36,356 bases of DNA from Eubacteriales bacterium (GCA_030536555.1 JAUNPU010000033.1:1-36356); one strand, 5' to 3'; positions 8,229-16,412 are shown, counted from the first letter of the stretch. Program-made: numbers and translations. The notes: generated by a model from the letters alone, not told the origin.

Positions 8229-8229
8229 T
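8188..8229 (-). promoter_or_regulatory. Hairpin covering the spoIIID ribosome site
   Basis: AATCCCCCGCA and TGCGGGGGATT are perfect 11-bp complements. An inner ACCT/AGGT pair can extend the stem. On the minus strand it lies between the rloB stop and the spoIIID GTG. It could end rloB transcription, although only four T follow, or hide the spoIIID Shine-Dalgarno sequence. The bases CATACCTT inside it resemble a sigma-E -10 element; no convincing -35 was found. Function is open. Confidence 0.5.
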
Positions 8230-8244
8230 GCTGCGGTAGACTTT

Positions 8245-8943
8245 CTATGTAAACAAATTTTGCATATTCTCCGGTAAGTACTTTAACAGTTCTTCCACTA
8301 ACTCATACACCTTCGTTCCCGGTGCAATTTCTGCCGGCGCCTTACCTTGTCCATCCTTCATAAGGCGTTTTGCATAGCGTATCGCCAATTTAGGGCTCCC
8401 CTTTGTCATCAGAATATCGAAAATATCCTTCATGTTTTTCTGATACTTTCCCAATCCCAATTCTCGAAATTTATCATTTAAAAAATGAATATACTCCGTC
8501 CGATGGTTATTTGATGTATAATAAGCAAAATGCAGCAGAAACCAAAACTCGATGCACTCATTACTCCACGCAACATGATACTTTAGCTCCGAATTTTCCT
8601 GACTCAACCGTTCTGCCCGATCTGCAACACCATTAAAATCACTTGCAGGGAAACTGTCTTTATCGTAAACGCACCAAATTTGTCCCTTTTGGATTTTATT
8701 CTTTTTCACGTACCGTTCTGCCATACCGATTACTCGCATTGTCTCAGCCTGACATGGTTCAATTTCAATCAAAACCATATCACGGTAAATTGGATTATCC
8801 TCTATCAAATGCTTAAATCCAGCAAAATAGAGTGGCTCTGTCTGCTGGCCTTCACAGAAAATATAATATCGATATTCTCTTTTTTCCAGATGTTCCTGAC
8901 GGCGTTTTTTCTTCCACGCTTCCATTCCAGCCTTTTTAGGCAT
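8245..8943 (-). CDS. RloB-like TOPRIM protein (AbiLii-type defence partner)
   Basis: A 232-residue protein of the RloB family, which carries a TOPRIM-like nuclease fold and accompanies AAA ATPases in abortive-infection systems such as AbiL. The basic N-terminus is followed by FCEGQQTEP (residues 29-37, the conserved acidic position), VYDKDSF (92-98, the DxD pair) and SNECIEFWFLLHF near 127, all typical of the family. Its ATG lies inside the last codons of the ATPase gene (8-nt overlap, ATGCCTAA), so the two are translationally coupled. Base composition is clearly AT-richer than the flanking core genes, which suggests transfer. The target nucleic acid is unknown. No gene symbol is given because AbiL and related systems are not separable by eye. 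Confidence 0.82.
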   Translation of the reverse strand: MPKKAGMEAWKKKRRQEHLEKREYRYYIFCEGQQTEPLYFAGFKHLIEDNPIYRDMVLIEIEPCQAETMRVIGMAERYVKKNKIQKGQIWCVYDKDSFPASDFNGVADRAERLSQENSELKYHVAWSNECIEFWFLLHFAYYTSNNHRTEYIHFLNDKFRELGLGKYQKNMKDIFDILMTKGSPKLAIRYAKRLMKDGQGKAPAEIAPGTKVYELVEELLKYLPENMQNLFT

Positions 8944-10162
8944 TGATTTTCCCCCAATCTATAATTTTTCTGAGGTATGGATCAGCGCCATACTTGCCTT
9001 CAAGATACTGTTTATCAAACTTCGCGTCCTTGCGAACAGCCCCACCCTTATCATTCTTAAACTCCACCAGGGAATATAATTTAGAATTCTGGCTCTTTCC
9101 TTTTGCAACAAACCAAATTTCATCTCTGCGGAATACATCACTATTCATTGTGGATAAATCGTGTGATGTAAAAATAAGCTGCGCATTTTTTTGATTCACA
9201 CTCATATCATTAAACATCATTATAATATGGCGAAGCAAAACCGGATGTATTTTAGCATCCAGTTCATCAATTACCAGTACTGTTCCCTTTATCAGGCTTT
9301 CAGCAATAGATGGCAGCAAGCCAAATATTTTTCTCGTTCCGCTGGATTCTTCTTCCAGGTTCAACTCCTGTTCATATCCATCTACGGAATGTTTGGTAAA
9401 TATTTCAACCCAATTTTCATTTTCTTCTTCCACCCGAAAATCCACAATATCCAAATCCATTTCCTGAATCATATCCAGCATCAAATTCTTTACATCTCCA
9501 GAATTAGAAACCGCCATTGCCAACTCTTGAATCGGATTTCCGTAGTTCAAAAATTCTATTCCGTCCCCAAACCATTTCAATACATCATTCACAATCTCAT
9601 TTTTCTTGTAAGTGATCCCAAGATAAGAAAGCAGCGGCAATGTCTCTGAAAGGTCTTCACTAACTTTTAACCTGGCAAATATTCCTTTCATCTCTATAGT
9701 TTTTTCATTACGTTCAAATAATCCGGAACGTCTTTTTGTATCCAATTTAACACGATCTAAGCTTTCATAAACCACTACATCTTTTTTCACAGTCAATACA
9801 TAGCGATATTCCGCCATTTCCGTCCGGAAAAACATTTCAAATTCTGTTGGTTCATTTTTTGTTATATCCGAAAAAGCGAACGGTTCAATAACCATTTTTT
9901 TCCTTGAAAAAGCATATTCTTCATTATTATTCGTCGCATATAATGGTCTTAATACCTTAAGTACCATATAATGAAGTGCTTTCAATACATTTGACTTTCC
10001 TCCGCCATTTGGTCCATAAATGGCAGATACCGGCAAATACAATTCTCCATCCTTATCTTTGATTACTCTGTCTTCGTGCTCGGATATTGCGGTTGCCTGC
10101 ATATCAAAAGTCATTTCATCTCTTATACTCTTAAAATTCTTAACTGTAAATTGACATAACAT
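8936..10162 (-). CDS. AAA ATPase of the RloA/AbiLi type
   Basis: An ABC/SMC-like AAA ATPase of 408 residues that pairs with the RloB-like protein. It opens with FTVKNFKSIRDEMTF, typical of this class. Walker A is GPNGGGKS at residues 50-57, Walker B is VLVIDELDAKIHP near 298, and the H-loop is FTSHDLS near 336. By analogy with AbiL and with the PARIS ATPase/TOPRIM pair, it may sense a phage trigger and license its partner. It has its own promoter (10188-10215) and an excellent ribosome site, GGAGGTGA. It is AT-rich, with heavy use of A/T-ending codons unlike the neighbouring tartrate and core genes, so it is probably horizontally acquired. The family call is firm; the defence role is inferred. 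Confidence 0.82.
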   Translation of the reverse strand: MLCQFTVKNFKSIRDEMTFDMQATAISEHEDRVIKDKDGELYLPVSAIYGPNGGGKSNVLKALHYMVLKVLRPLYATNNNEEYAFSRKKMVIEPFAFSDITKNEPTEFEMFFRTEMAEYRYVLTVKKDVVVYESLDRVKLDTKRRSGLFERNEKTIEMKGIFARLKVSEDLSETLPLLSYLGITYKKNEIVNDVLKWFGDGIEFLNYGNPIQELAMAVSNSGDVKNLMLDMIQEMDLDIVDFRVEEENENWVEIFTKHSVDGYEQELNLEEESSGTRKIFGLLPSIAESLIKGTVLVIDELDAKIHPVLLRHIIMMFNDMSVNQKNAQLIFTSHDLSTMNSDVFRRDEIWFVAKGKSQNSKLYSLVEFKNDKGGAVRKDAKFDKQYLEGKYGADPYLRKIIDWGKINA

Positions 10163-10187
10163 AGTATCACCTCCGTTTCATACTTCT

Positions 10188-10215
10188 ATTATATCCGAAT
10201 TCTTGTTTTTGTAAA
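10188..10215 (-). promoter_or_regulatory. Promoter of the ATPase/RloB pair
   Basis: On the minus strand, -35 TTTACA (10210-10215) and a perfect -10 TATAAT (10188-10193) are separated by 16 bp. The start codon follows 25 bp downstream. Confidence 0.65.
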
Positions 10216-10279
10216 CCATATATGAGATATTTTCTCATATATATACTTGTAAATCAATTTTAATGAAATAAAAAATAAT

Positions 10280-10336
10280 GGTAGTAACTACCCTTGGTCA
10301 GACTTTCACTGACCAGATTAGTGCCATGTTTGGCAC
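10280..10336. repeat. Three short palindromes in a row
   Basis: GGTAGTAACTACC (10280-10292), TGGTCAGACTTTCACTGACCA (10295-10315) and GTGCCATGTTTGGCAC (10321-10336) follow one another at the seam between the defence pair and the tartrate operon. They may be RNA hairpins or the remains of a recombination site. No function can be assigned. Confidence 0.45.
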
Positions 10337-10341
10337 ACGTT

Positions 10342-10380
10342 AAAAAAGCTGTACTCGGCGCTTAACCGGGCACAGCTTTC
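10342..10380 (-). terminator. Intrinsic terminator after the tartrate operon
   Basis: On the minus strand, GAAAGCTGTGCCCGG and CCGAGTACAGCTTT form a long stem with one mismatch, ending in six T. It lies about 10 bp past the ttdB stop. Confidence 0.8.
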
Positions 10381-10391
10381 GTCTGCTGCAG

Positions 10392-11024
10392 TTACTTAAT
10401 AAACTTCACTTCAGGATAAATTGCCTTCTTGGCAGCTTCCTTACGCTGGTTGTAAATTACTTTCTGCTCCTCGAACAGATTTCGTCCGTTAGCATCAATG
10501 GACACAATTAAGGGACCAAACTCTTTGACCTTACTGCACCACAAAGTCTCAGGCATTCCCAATTCATCCCAATGATGTTCCTGAATTTTCAGCACCTCTG
10601 TAGCTGCCACAACGGCACAACCTGCGGGGAACACACAGTGGATGGCACCAAATTCTTTACAGGCACGCTCTGTGTCAGCTCCCATACCACCCTTTCCTAC
10701 AATCACGCGAACACCTGTATGCTTGGTAAACTCATATTCAAACTTTTCCATACGCATGGAAGTAGTAGGTCCAATAGAAACCATCTCATAATCATCCTCT
10801 GTACCTTCAATTTTGCGTACAATGGGACCTGCGTGAAAAATCGCCTTATTTCTAATATCATAAGGCAGTTCTCTGCCATACTCGATCAGACGGCGATGAG
10901 CCACATCACGGCAAGTCATGAGATCACCGTCAAGCCAAACAATATCACCAATATTTATGTCTGCCAAATCCTCTGCGCTGACAGGCGTAATGAGAACCTT
11001 CTTGTCACCTCTAATTTCAATCAT
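10392..11024 (-). CDS. ttdB: L(+)-tartrate dehydratase, beta subunit
   Basis: C-terminal half of the class I hydro-lyase that dehydrates L-tartrate to oxaloacetate. The 210 residues carry [58 protein letters not shown] and [11 protein letters not shown], which match TtdB closely and fumarase beta subunits less well. It follows ttdA by 14 nt with GGAGG at its start, so the two are made together as a heteromer. Substrate cannot be proved by sequence alone. A fumarase is the alternative, but the neighbouring transporter and LysR regulator favour tartrate. Confidence 0.84.
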   Translation of the reverse strand: MIEIRGDKKVLITPVSAEDLADINIGDIVWLDGDLMTCRDVAHRRLIEYGRELPYDIRNKAIFHAGPIVRKIEGTEDDYEMVSIGPTTSMRMEKFEYEFTKHTGVRVIVGKGGMGADTERACKEFGAIHCVFPAGCAVVAATEVLKIQEHHWDELGMPETLWCSKVKEFGPLIVSIDANGRNLFEEQKVIYNQRKEAAKKAIYPEVKFIK

Positions 11025-11038
11025 ATCATTACCTCCGA

Positions 11039-11944
11039 TTATCCGTTATACTTCCAGGTGGAATGGGTGTCACAGGTTACATTGAGGTTTCCGTCCACAA
11101 CAATGTGTCCCCGACGGTGAGACCAACAGCCTACATTTACAGCAACTCCAATGGTAGAAGGATGGCGGGCAGTATTTTCAATATTGACACCCAGTACAGA
11201 ATACTTACCACCCATACCCTGTGGTCCCAGACCAATCGCATTGATGCCGTCTTCTAAGAGCTTTTCCATTTTGGCTGCATTGGCGTTTTCATTGTGCGAA
11301 CCAATGGGACGCATCAAAGCCTTTTTAGATAGCAGGGCAGCTGTTTCTACAGAAGTTGCCACGCCTACCCCTACCAACAGAGGCGGGCAGGCATTCAGTC
11401 CATAAGTAGTCATCTGATCCAAAACGAAGTCAGTAATACCCTCATAGCCTGCACCGGGCATCAGCACCATTGCCTTACCAGGCAGTGTACAACCACCTCC
11501 AGCCATATAAGCATAAATCTCACAGGTATCAGAGTTCGGAACAACATCCCACCAGACAGTGGGTGTTCCCTTCCCCACGTTACGCTTGGTATTATATTCG
11601 TCGAAAGTCTCCACAGAGTTATGACGCAGCGGAGCCGTAAAGGTTGCTTGAACAACCGCATCCTTCAGCAGATTTTCCAGCTCATTAATCAGCGGGAAAT
11701 TGGTGCCACATTTCAGCCAGAACTGAACCACTCCTGTATCCTGACAGCTTGGACGATTCAGCGCAACAGCGAGATCCTGATTCTTTGCCATGGTCTCGTA
11801 CAAAACCTTGGGCAAAGAATCCGTTTCTTTAGAACCAAGCTCCTGAAGCTTGGCAATCACGTCATCTGGCAGTTTCTTGCCGATGTGGCATACGAAGTCT
11901 GCAATAAGATCTGTCAGCTTCTTAACATTTTCTTCTCTTGTCAT
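11039..11944 (-). CDS. ttdA: L(+)-tartrate dehydratase, alpha subunit
   Basis: Iron-sulfur subunit of the tartrate hydro-lyase. The 301 residues have the TtdA length. Three cysteines expected to hold the [4Fe-4S] cluster are visible: Cys67 in RPSCQDTG, Cys152 in GGGCTLPGK and Cys273 in VGCWSHRRG. Other conserved blocks are APLRHNSVE and [25 protein letters not shown] precedes the ATG. It stands between the SLC13-type transporter and ttdB on one transcript. The cluster should be oxygen-sensitive, which fits an anaerobe. Class I fumarase alpha is the nearest alternative. Confidence 0.86.
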   Translation of the reverse strand: MTREENVKKLTDLIADFVCHIGKKLPDDVIAKLQELGSKETDSLPKVLYETMAKNQDLAVALNRPSCQDTGVVQFWLKCGTNFPLINELENLLKDAVVQATFTAPLRHNSVETFDEYNTKRNVGKGTPTVWWDVVPNSDTCEIYAYMAGGGCTLPGKAMVLMPGAGYEGITDFVLDQMTTYGLNACPPLLVGVGVATSVETAALLSKKALMRPIGSHNENANAAKMEKLLEDGINAIGLGPQGMGGKYSVLGVNIENTARHPSTIGVAVNVGCWSHRRGHIVVDGNLNVTCDTHSTWKYNG

Positions 11945-11985
11945 AGAATAACCTCCAAATATACTCGTTTTTACAGATTAATTTA

Positions 11986-13248
11986 TCAACCATAGAAAGG
12001 AAAGAGGATGGGCAGCAGTACAATGCAGATTACAAAGGAAACTGCAATCAGAGGCAGTCCAGCCTTGACATAATCATTAAATTTGTAGCCACCCAGGCCT
12101 ACAACCATGGTGTTGGCAGGCATGCCAATGGGAGTTGCATAGGCACAGGAGCAGGCAATCACTGTAGCGATAATCATGGAACGAGGATCTGCGCCCAGGC
12201 TCTGCGCCAATGAAGATGCAATTGGTACCATCAGAGCAGTTGTTGCTGTGTTGGACATAAAGTTGGTTAAAGCACAGCCAACAACAAAAACAACAATCAG
12301 AAGTACAATCGGGTTTGGATTAGCCCCCAGCGCGCTCACGATAACATCGGCAACCAGAGAGCCTGCCCCTGTAATTTCCAGAGCTTTTGCAAGAGCCAGG
12401 GAACCACCGAATAACAGAACAACCTTCAAATCAATGGATTTCAGGGCCTCCTTCTCAGTAATGACGCCAACCAGAACCAGAATAACCGCACCGATACAGG
12501 CAGTAACATGAATCTTTACGCCAACCTGTTTTTCAAAAATCATAGCAAAAATCACAACCACCAGTACAGCCAAAGAAACAATCTGCTTCCACTGAGGCAC
12601 TGCGCTATAATCCTTCTGTGTTTCTACTGCTTCACCAGAAGATGTACCGTCAGGCAACAGCTTATAGCCGAACAGGGCAAAGAACGCAATGCCTGCCAAA
12701 AGCATGGGAATACCAACAGGAGCATACATAAAGAAGCTGGTTGTCTGCCCCATTTCCTGAAGAGCATTTACACCCATCAAATTGCCGGGAGCACCGATAA
12801 TAGAAATATTTCCTCCAAGAGCCGCCGCAAATACCAGAGGCATCAGCAAACGGGAACGTGAATAACCGGATTCATCAGCGATACCACAAACTACAGGAAT
12901 CAGCACGGCTGCCGTGCCTGTGTTAGATAAAAAACCTGACATAGTTCCTACAATAACCATAATGGCCACTATGAGCATGCGCTCGGTTTTCGCAAATCTG
13001 GTAACAAGGCTGCCGATTTTATTGGCCATACCCGTTTCAAACAAGGCCTGACCTACAACAAACATTCCTACACACAGGATTACATTACTGTTAATATAAC
13101 CGGCAAAAGTAGCAGAGTTGTCCAGAACTCCGGTGAGGTTCAGTCCGATTGCCACGATTGTAGCTGTCAAGCCAAGAGGTATTTTCTCCAGCACGAAGCT
13201 GACAATCGCAAAAGCCAGAAAAAATAGCGTAATGGTACTAGGATTCAT
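11986..13248 (-). CDS. SLC13/DASS-type anion permease, probable tartrate transporter
   Basis: A polytopic membrane protein of 420 residues with about ten or more hydrophobic segments. The family signature is visible as two matching half-repeats: FLSNTGTAAVLIPV near residue 105 and NFMSNTATTALMVPIA in the second half, both with the SNT motif that binds sodium and dicarboxylate in this fold. As first gene of the operon with ttdA and ttdB it probably imports tartrate or exchanges it for a dicarboxylate product; that is inference from context. I chose the ATG at 13248 (GGGGGA, 6 nt upstream) over an in-frame opening at 13275. Confidence 0.82.
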   Translation of the reverse strand: MNPSTITLFFLAFAIVSFVLEKIPLGLTATIVAIGLNLTGVLDNSATFAGYINSNVILCVGMFVVGQALFETGMANKIGSLVTRFAKTERMLIVAIMVIVGTMSGFLSNTGTAAVLIPVVCGIADESGYSRSRLLMPLVFAAALGGNISIIGAPGNLMGVNALQEMGQTTSFFMYAPVGIPMLLAGIAFFALFGYKLLPDGTSSGEAVETQKDYSAVPQWKQIVSLAVLVVVIFAMIFEKQVGVKIHVTACIGAVILVLVGVITEKEALKSIDLKVVLLFGGSLALAKALEITGAGSLVADVIVSALGANPNPIVLLIVVFVVGCALTNFMSNTATTALMVPIASSLAQSLGADPRSMIIATVIACSCAYATPIGMPANTMVVGLGGYKFNDYVKAGLPLIAVSFVICIVLLPILFPFYG

Positions 13249-13327
13249 TTCATTTCCCCCTTTGAAAAAATTCATTCGTAAGTCAACAGCTTCAAACCGG
13301 CCGGCTCATTATCTGCTTCCTGCTTTC

Positions 13328-13356
13328 AGTATAAGTGCTTGCTTCTAAATTGTAAA
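13328..13356 (-). promoter_or_regulatory. Promoter of the tartrate operon
   Basis: On the minus strand, -35 TTTACA (13351-13356) and -10 TATACT (13328-13333) are separated by 17 bp. It faces away from the LysR gene, the layout expected for LysR control. Confidence 0.7.
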
Positions 13357-13426
13357 ATCACCAATATTTATAATCTCCTCACTTTTTCTGATGATTACTG
13401 CAATGTGACAAATTTAACTGTTTATC

Positions 13427-13455
13427 TGGAAATCTCCCTGATGCTATGTTAGAAT
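13427..13455 (+). promoter_or_regulatory. Promoter of the LysR-type regulator gene
   Basis: A weak -35 TGGAAA (13427-13432) and -10 TAGAAT (13450-13455) are separated by 17 bp, 37 bp before the ATG. The regulator's own sites should lie between this and the divergent promoter at 13328-13356. I could not single out one T-N11-A site with confidence. Confidence 0.5.
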
Positions 13456-13492
13456 AACAAATAAAACCGCGAATGAAAGGAGAGGCCCTTAT

Positions 13493-14380
13493 ATGACACT
13501 GAGTCAGCTGAACTATTTTTGCACAGCAGTACAATATAACAGCATTACCAAGGCTGCGGAAAAGCTTTTTGTATCTCAGCCAGCAGTTTCCGGTGCAATC
13601 AAGGAGCTGGAAAAGGAATTCTCCATCAAGCTCTTCTCACGAAATAGAAATAAACTGGCTCTAACTGATGAAGGTCTCCGATTTTACGAGCGGGCAGAAG
13701 CGCTCCTGCGAGATGTTGAGACTGCCAAACATCAGCTTCATGATCTGGGCACTGCTCAAACCAAGTTAAGCGTTGGTATACCGCCGCTGTGGGGAAGCGC
13801 CTTCTTTCCTGATTTATTGCATGATTTCTCTTCAAAATATCCCAATATCCGCTTGACCTTCTATGAGTATGGGTCTGCAAAGGCTTCTGCCTTAGTTCAG
13901 GAAAAAGAGTTGGATGTAGCTCTGGTCAACATGAGCCATGTAGCTCCAGAAAGACTGCATTCTGTCTGTATCGGAAAAGACTGTTTCGTGATTGCGGTAG
14001 ACCCTTCCCACCCCATGGCCAGGAGAAGCTCCATATCGCTAGAAGAACTGGCAGATGTTCCGCTCGTTATGTACAATACTGACTCTGTCCAAAATTACAG
14101 CGTTACCAGCCGCTTTGAGAAATTGGGCATAACGCCAAATATTGTCATTTATACCAGCCAAATTTACACTATGAAAAGCATGATTCACAACAACACCTGC
14201 GTCAGCTTTTTCTATGCCTCTCTGCTTCAGGATCATCCTGATCTGGTTGGCATCCCCCTTGAGCCACCCATTGAACAGAAGGTTGGCTTAATTTGGCGAA
14301 AGCAACGATATACCCCCAGCAGCACTGAGGCATTCATTTCCTTTGCAACTGAATACCCCCTGTTCCCTGAGGTACTGTAA
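13493..14380 (+). CDS. LysR-type regulator, probable activator of the tartrate operon
   Basis: A 295-residue LysR-family protein. The winged helix-turn-helix is at the N-terminus (LNYFCTAVQYNSITKAAE, then VSQPAVSGAIKELEKEF), followed by the periplasmic-binding-like effector domain. It is transcribed divergently from the transporter-ttdAB operon, as ttdR is in Escherichia coli, so it probably activates the operon in response to tartrate. Start ATG has AAAGGAG 10 nt upstream. The next gene follows after 29 bp on the same strand. Family certain; effector inferred. Confidence 0.88.
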   Translation: MTLSQLNYFCTAVQYNSITKAAEKLFVSQPAVSGAIKELEKEFSIKLFSRNRNKLALTDEGLRFYERAEALLRDVETAKHQLHDLGTAQTKLSVGIPPLWGSAFFPDLLHDFSSKYPNIRLTFYEYGSAKASALVQEKELDVALVNMSHVAPERLHSVCIGKDCFVIAVDPSHPMARRSSISLEELADVPLVMYNTDSVQNYSVTSRFEKLGITPNIVIYTSQIYTMKSMIHNNTCVSFFYASLLQDHPDLVGIPLEPPIEQKVGLIWRKQRYTPSSTEAFISFATEYPLFPEVL

Positions 14381-14409
14381 CAAATCCATCTGACAAAAAG
14401 GAGAATTTT

Positions 14410-15048
14410 ATGCAAGTTGAAGAAATGAGCTGTGCTGATTGCGGTTCAGCAGCCTGCAAAACAGGAACTGGATACCCTAACTTTTGTATGACCACCCGAA
14501 TGAATCCACAAGTAAAAGAAGAAGCCATGGCCTGCTATGACGAACCAGAAAACAAGCACATTATGCAGATTGCGGCACAAGTCGAACATGATGGCTATCT
14601 GAAATGGCCCAGAGTACAGGAAACCATGGAGTTTGCAAAACGAATGGGATTTCATCGAATTGGCATCGCCACCTGTGTCGGTCTGCTGGCAGAAACCCGA
14701 ATTTTGACCGAAATACTCCGAAGCAATGGTTTTGAAGTCTTTGGAATTGGCTGTAAAGCTGGAGCAGTTCCGAAAACAGATGTAGGAATCGATCCGATTT
14801 GTAGCGAAATCGGCAAACATATGTGCAATCCCATTCTCCAGGCGAAGTTGCTGAATCAAGAAAAAACAGATATGAATATCATTATGGGTCTGTGCGTTGG
14901 TCACGACATCCTGTTTCAAAAGTATGTTGAGGCACCGTCCACCACCCTTATCTCCAAGGATCGAGTCACAGGCAACAACCCCGCCGCAGCTCTTTACACT
15001 GCAAACAATTATTATAAAAGATTGAAAACTGTTTGCAAGGATTCTTAA
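14410..15048 (+). CDS. DUF1847 cysteine-rich protein
   Basis: A 212-residue protein of the DUF1847 family, whose function is unknown. Near the N-terminus it carries CADCGSAAC (Cys8, Cys11, Cys16) and a further Cys26, which suggests metal or cluster binding. More conserved blocks are IGIATCVGLLAETR, GIGCKAGAVPK and MGLCVGHDILF. AAAAGGAG lies upstream of the ATG. It is probably co-transcribed with the LysR gene. Its place beside a tartrate module suggests a link to the iron-sulfur dehydratase or to redox sensing, but nothing in the sequence proves this. Its 3' end overlaps the antisense spoIIID fragment. Confidence 0.82.
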   Translation: MQVEEMSCADCGSAACKTGTGYPNFCMTTRMNPQVKEEAMACYDEPENKHIMQIAAQVEHDGYLKWPRVQETMEFAKRMGFHRIGIATCVGLLAETRILTEILRSNGFEVFGIGCKAGAVPKTDVGIDPICSEIGKHMCNPILQAKLLNQEKTDMNIIMGLCVGHDILFQKYVEAPSTTLISKDRVTGNNPAAALYTANNYYKRLKTVCKDS

Positions 15049-15178
15049 AATCCAACCAGCTCTTGTGTACCATGGACTTTGAGATTCCGAACTTCTTCGC
15101 CGTCTGCCTCACCGTCGCATTGTGGTCTATGATGTAATTGGCAATGGCTACTGCCCGCTCTTCAATATATTCTTTCAC
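14966..15178 (-). pseudogene. Truncated spoIIID copy
   Basis: The GTG start and first 35 codons are identical in protein sequence to SpoIIID (8183 to 7908). Residue 36 is Met instead of Thr, and after VHK the frame runs into unrelated sequence (SWLDFKNPCKQF), ending at 70 residues inside the antisense of the DUF1847 gene. The helix-turn-helix is kept and the C-terminal basic part is lost. It is best read as a remnant left by insertion. A short competing DNA-binding protein is possible but unproven. Confidence 0.85.
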
Positions 15179-15223
15179 GGAAAATCTCCCGCAAAACCTG
15201 TTTTTACATGGTCTGCGGGGGAG
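15062..15223. repeat. Right copy of the 162-bp direct repeat
   Basis: Same orientation as 8067-8228 with about 96% identity and no gaps. It contains the truncated spoIIID start and the upstream hairpin (15183-15224, one pair weakened by C to T). It marks the right end of the inserted segment, and its right flank may be the ancestral spoIIID upstream region. Confidence 0.9.
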
Positions 15224-15240
15224 ACTATCGGTATACTTGC

Positions 15241-15486
15241 TTATCGTAAATCCGGTATCATTTTCTTCAGCTTTTCAACATGACTTTTTATACCTGATGC
15301 ATAGAGCTATACACCTGTCTGGTATTCTGATAATATCCTGCTTCTTTCCAATCTCCAGAATCCACTCATCCTCGTAATTATATTTAAAATACGTGTCTGG
15401 ACTGAACACATAATTGGGATTTTCTATATCCTTTGAACCTCTGTTAAAAACTTCTTATTGTAAAACATATGCTCTAAATCATCCAT
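15241..15486 (-). pseudogene. Frameshifted small gene of unknown function
   Basis: Reading from an ATG at 15486, about 20 codons (MDDLEHMFYNKKFLTEVQR) run to a stop. Another frame then stays open for 60 codons (15454-15275), rich in ordinary protein-like sequence such as YFKYNYEDEWILEIGKK. The first frame resumes for KSHVEKLKKMIPDLR before TAA at 15241. Two compensating frameshifts would rejoin an 81-residue protein. It starts 12 bp after the upstream gene's stop, so it was probably its operon partner. No family was recognised. Confidence 0.4.
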
Positions 15487-15498
15487 GCCATTCTTCTC

Positions 15499-16212
15499 TC
15501 ATGAAAACGGCAATTCCTCTTCATCAAAATCATCAAAGTCGAGTTCGTCTCCAAAATCAAGTTCCTCCAGAAGCCGCTCAACTTCTTCCTCATATTTCTC
15601 CAGTATGTTTCCAATGCGCTTTTCTTCTTTATGATTCCCATTTTTCTTATACAGCACTTCAGCGGCACGGAATATAATCTCATTCTCATCGCCGCACTCT
15701 GTCTCTGGGTAAATGAACTGATTTACAATCGCCTCCGCTCCATCCAGATCTCCTGCCGCAATTCTGGCATAAATAAGCGTTACTGCTGCCTGTGGATTCT
15801 CCGGCTCTTTCGCAAACCACTTTTCGCCCAAAGCAACAGCTTCTTTAAACTTTCCCTGACCAGACAGGGAACCTGCCAGCATTGCCCGCCAGTTTACCGC
15901 ATATATCTCTTCACATGGAAACCATGCCAGCAGTTTTCGGCATACGCGTTCCAGCTCCGCGTGCTGATTGTGCATATCCAGTTCATCCAGATAGTCTTCC
16001 AGCCACCCACAGATATCACACCGGTAGTCAACACTCTCCTCCAAATCATCCAGTGTCTGCGCAAATCCAGGGGTCTTCTTTTTTTCATCCTGTACAATAT
16101 CCTCCAGTATAGAAAACGTCTTCCCCCATATTTCAGTTCCAGGATTTCCTGAAATCATATTCACGTAGCAGTCGCCAGTCAGCTGATCAAATTTCTTCCA
16201 ACGCTTGTCCAT
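15499..16212 (-). CDS. Hypothetical helical-repeat (TPR-like) protein
   Basis: A soluble, acidic protein of 237 residues with no signal peptide or membrane segment. The central and C-terminal parts look like tetratricopeptide-type helical repeats (for example EAVALGEKWFAKEPENPQAA and IAAGDLDGAEAIVNQF). It ends in a very acidic tail (DELDFDDFDEEELPFS). A CDICGWLED stretch lies near residue 70. The ATG at 16212 is chosen because AGGAGG lies 7 nt upstream; a longer opening to 16254 has no such site. It is probably a scaffold or binding protein. It sits in the accessory region with a broken small gene downstream. No function assigned. Confidence 0.65.
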   Translation of the reverse strand: MDKRWKKFDQLTGDCYVNMISGNPGTEIWGKTFSILEDIVQDEKKKTPGFAQTLDDLEESVDYRCDICGWLEDYLDELDMHNQHAELERVCRKLLAWFPCEEIYAVNWRAMLAGSLSGQGKFKEAVALGEKWFAKEPENPQAAVTLIYARIAAGDLDGAEAIVNQFIYPETECGDENEIIFRAAEVLYKKNGNHKEEKRIGNILEKYEEEVERLLEELDFGDELDFDDFDEEELPFS

Positions 16213-16388
16213 CTTTATTCCTCCTGCAGATTCCCTTTTTCCGTATCGATTCAAGAAATATTTATTATCAGTATAACATTTCCGGGATGCAGAAGGAAGG
16301 AAAATATGGCAAATTATGTTTAGGCTTTCTGGCTATAATCGCCATATTCTATTTGCTTGTCGTAGTTATAGCAACTTATAGGAATATT

Positions 16389-16408
16389 TTTGCGTAGATA
16401 TGCGCAAA
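16389..16408. promoter_or_regulatory. Palindrome upstream of the AAA ATPase gene
   Basis: TTTGCG and CGCAAA (16389-16394/16403-16408) form an inverted repeat just upstream of the -35 at 16413-16418. It could be an operator. Confidence 0.35.
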
Positions 16409-16412
16409 TTTG

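Noticed and set aside
10392..11944. Class I fumarase alpha/beta
   Set aside because: Subunit lengths and conserved blocks fit TtdA/TtdB better, and the transporter plus divergent LysR gene support tartrate; a fumarase is not fully excluded.
8229..15062. Integrase, transposase or tRNA attachment site for the 7-kb segment
   Set aside because: All genes inside were assigned to other families, and no tRNA gene or tRNA end is visible at either boundary.
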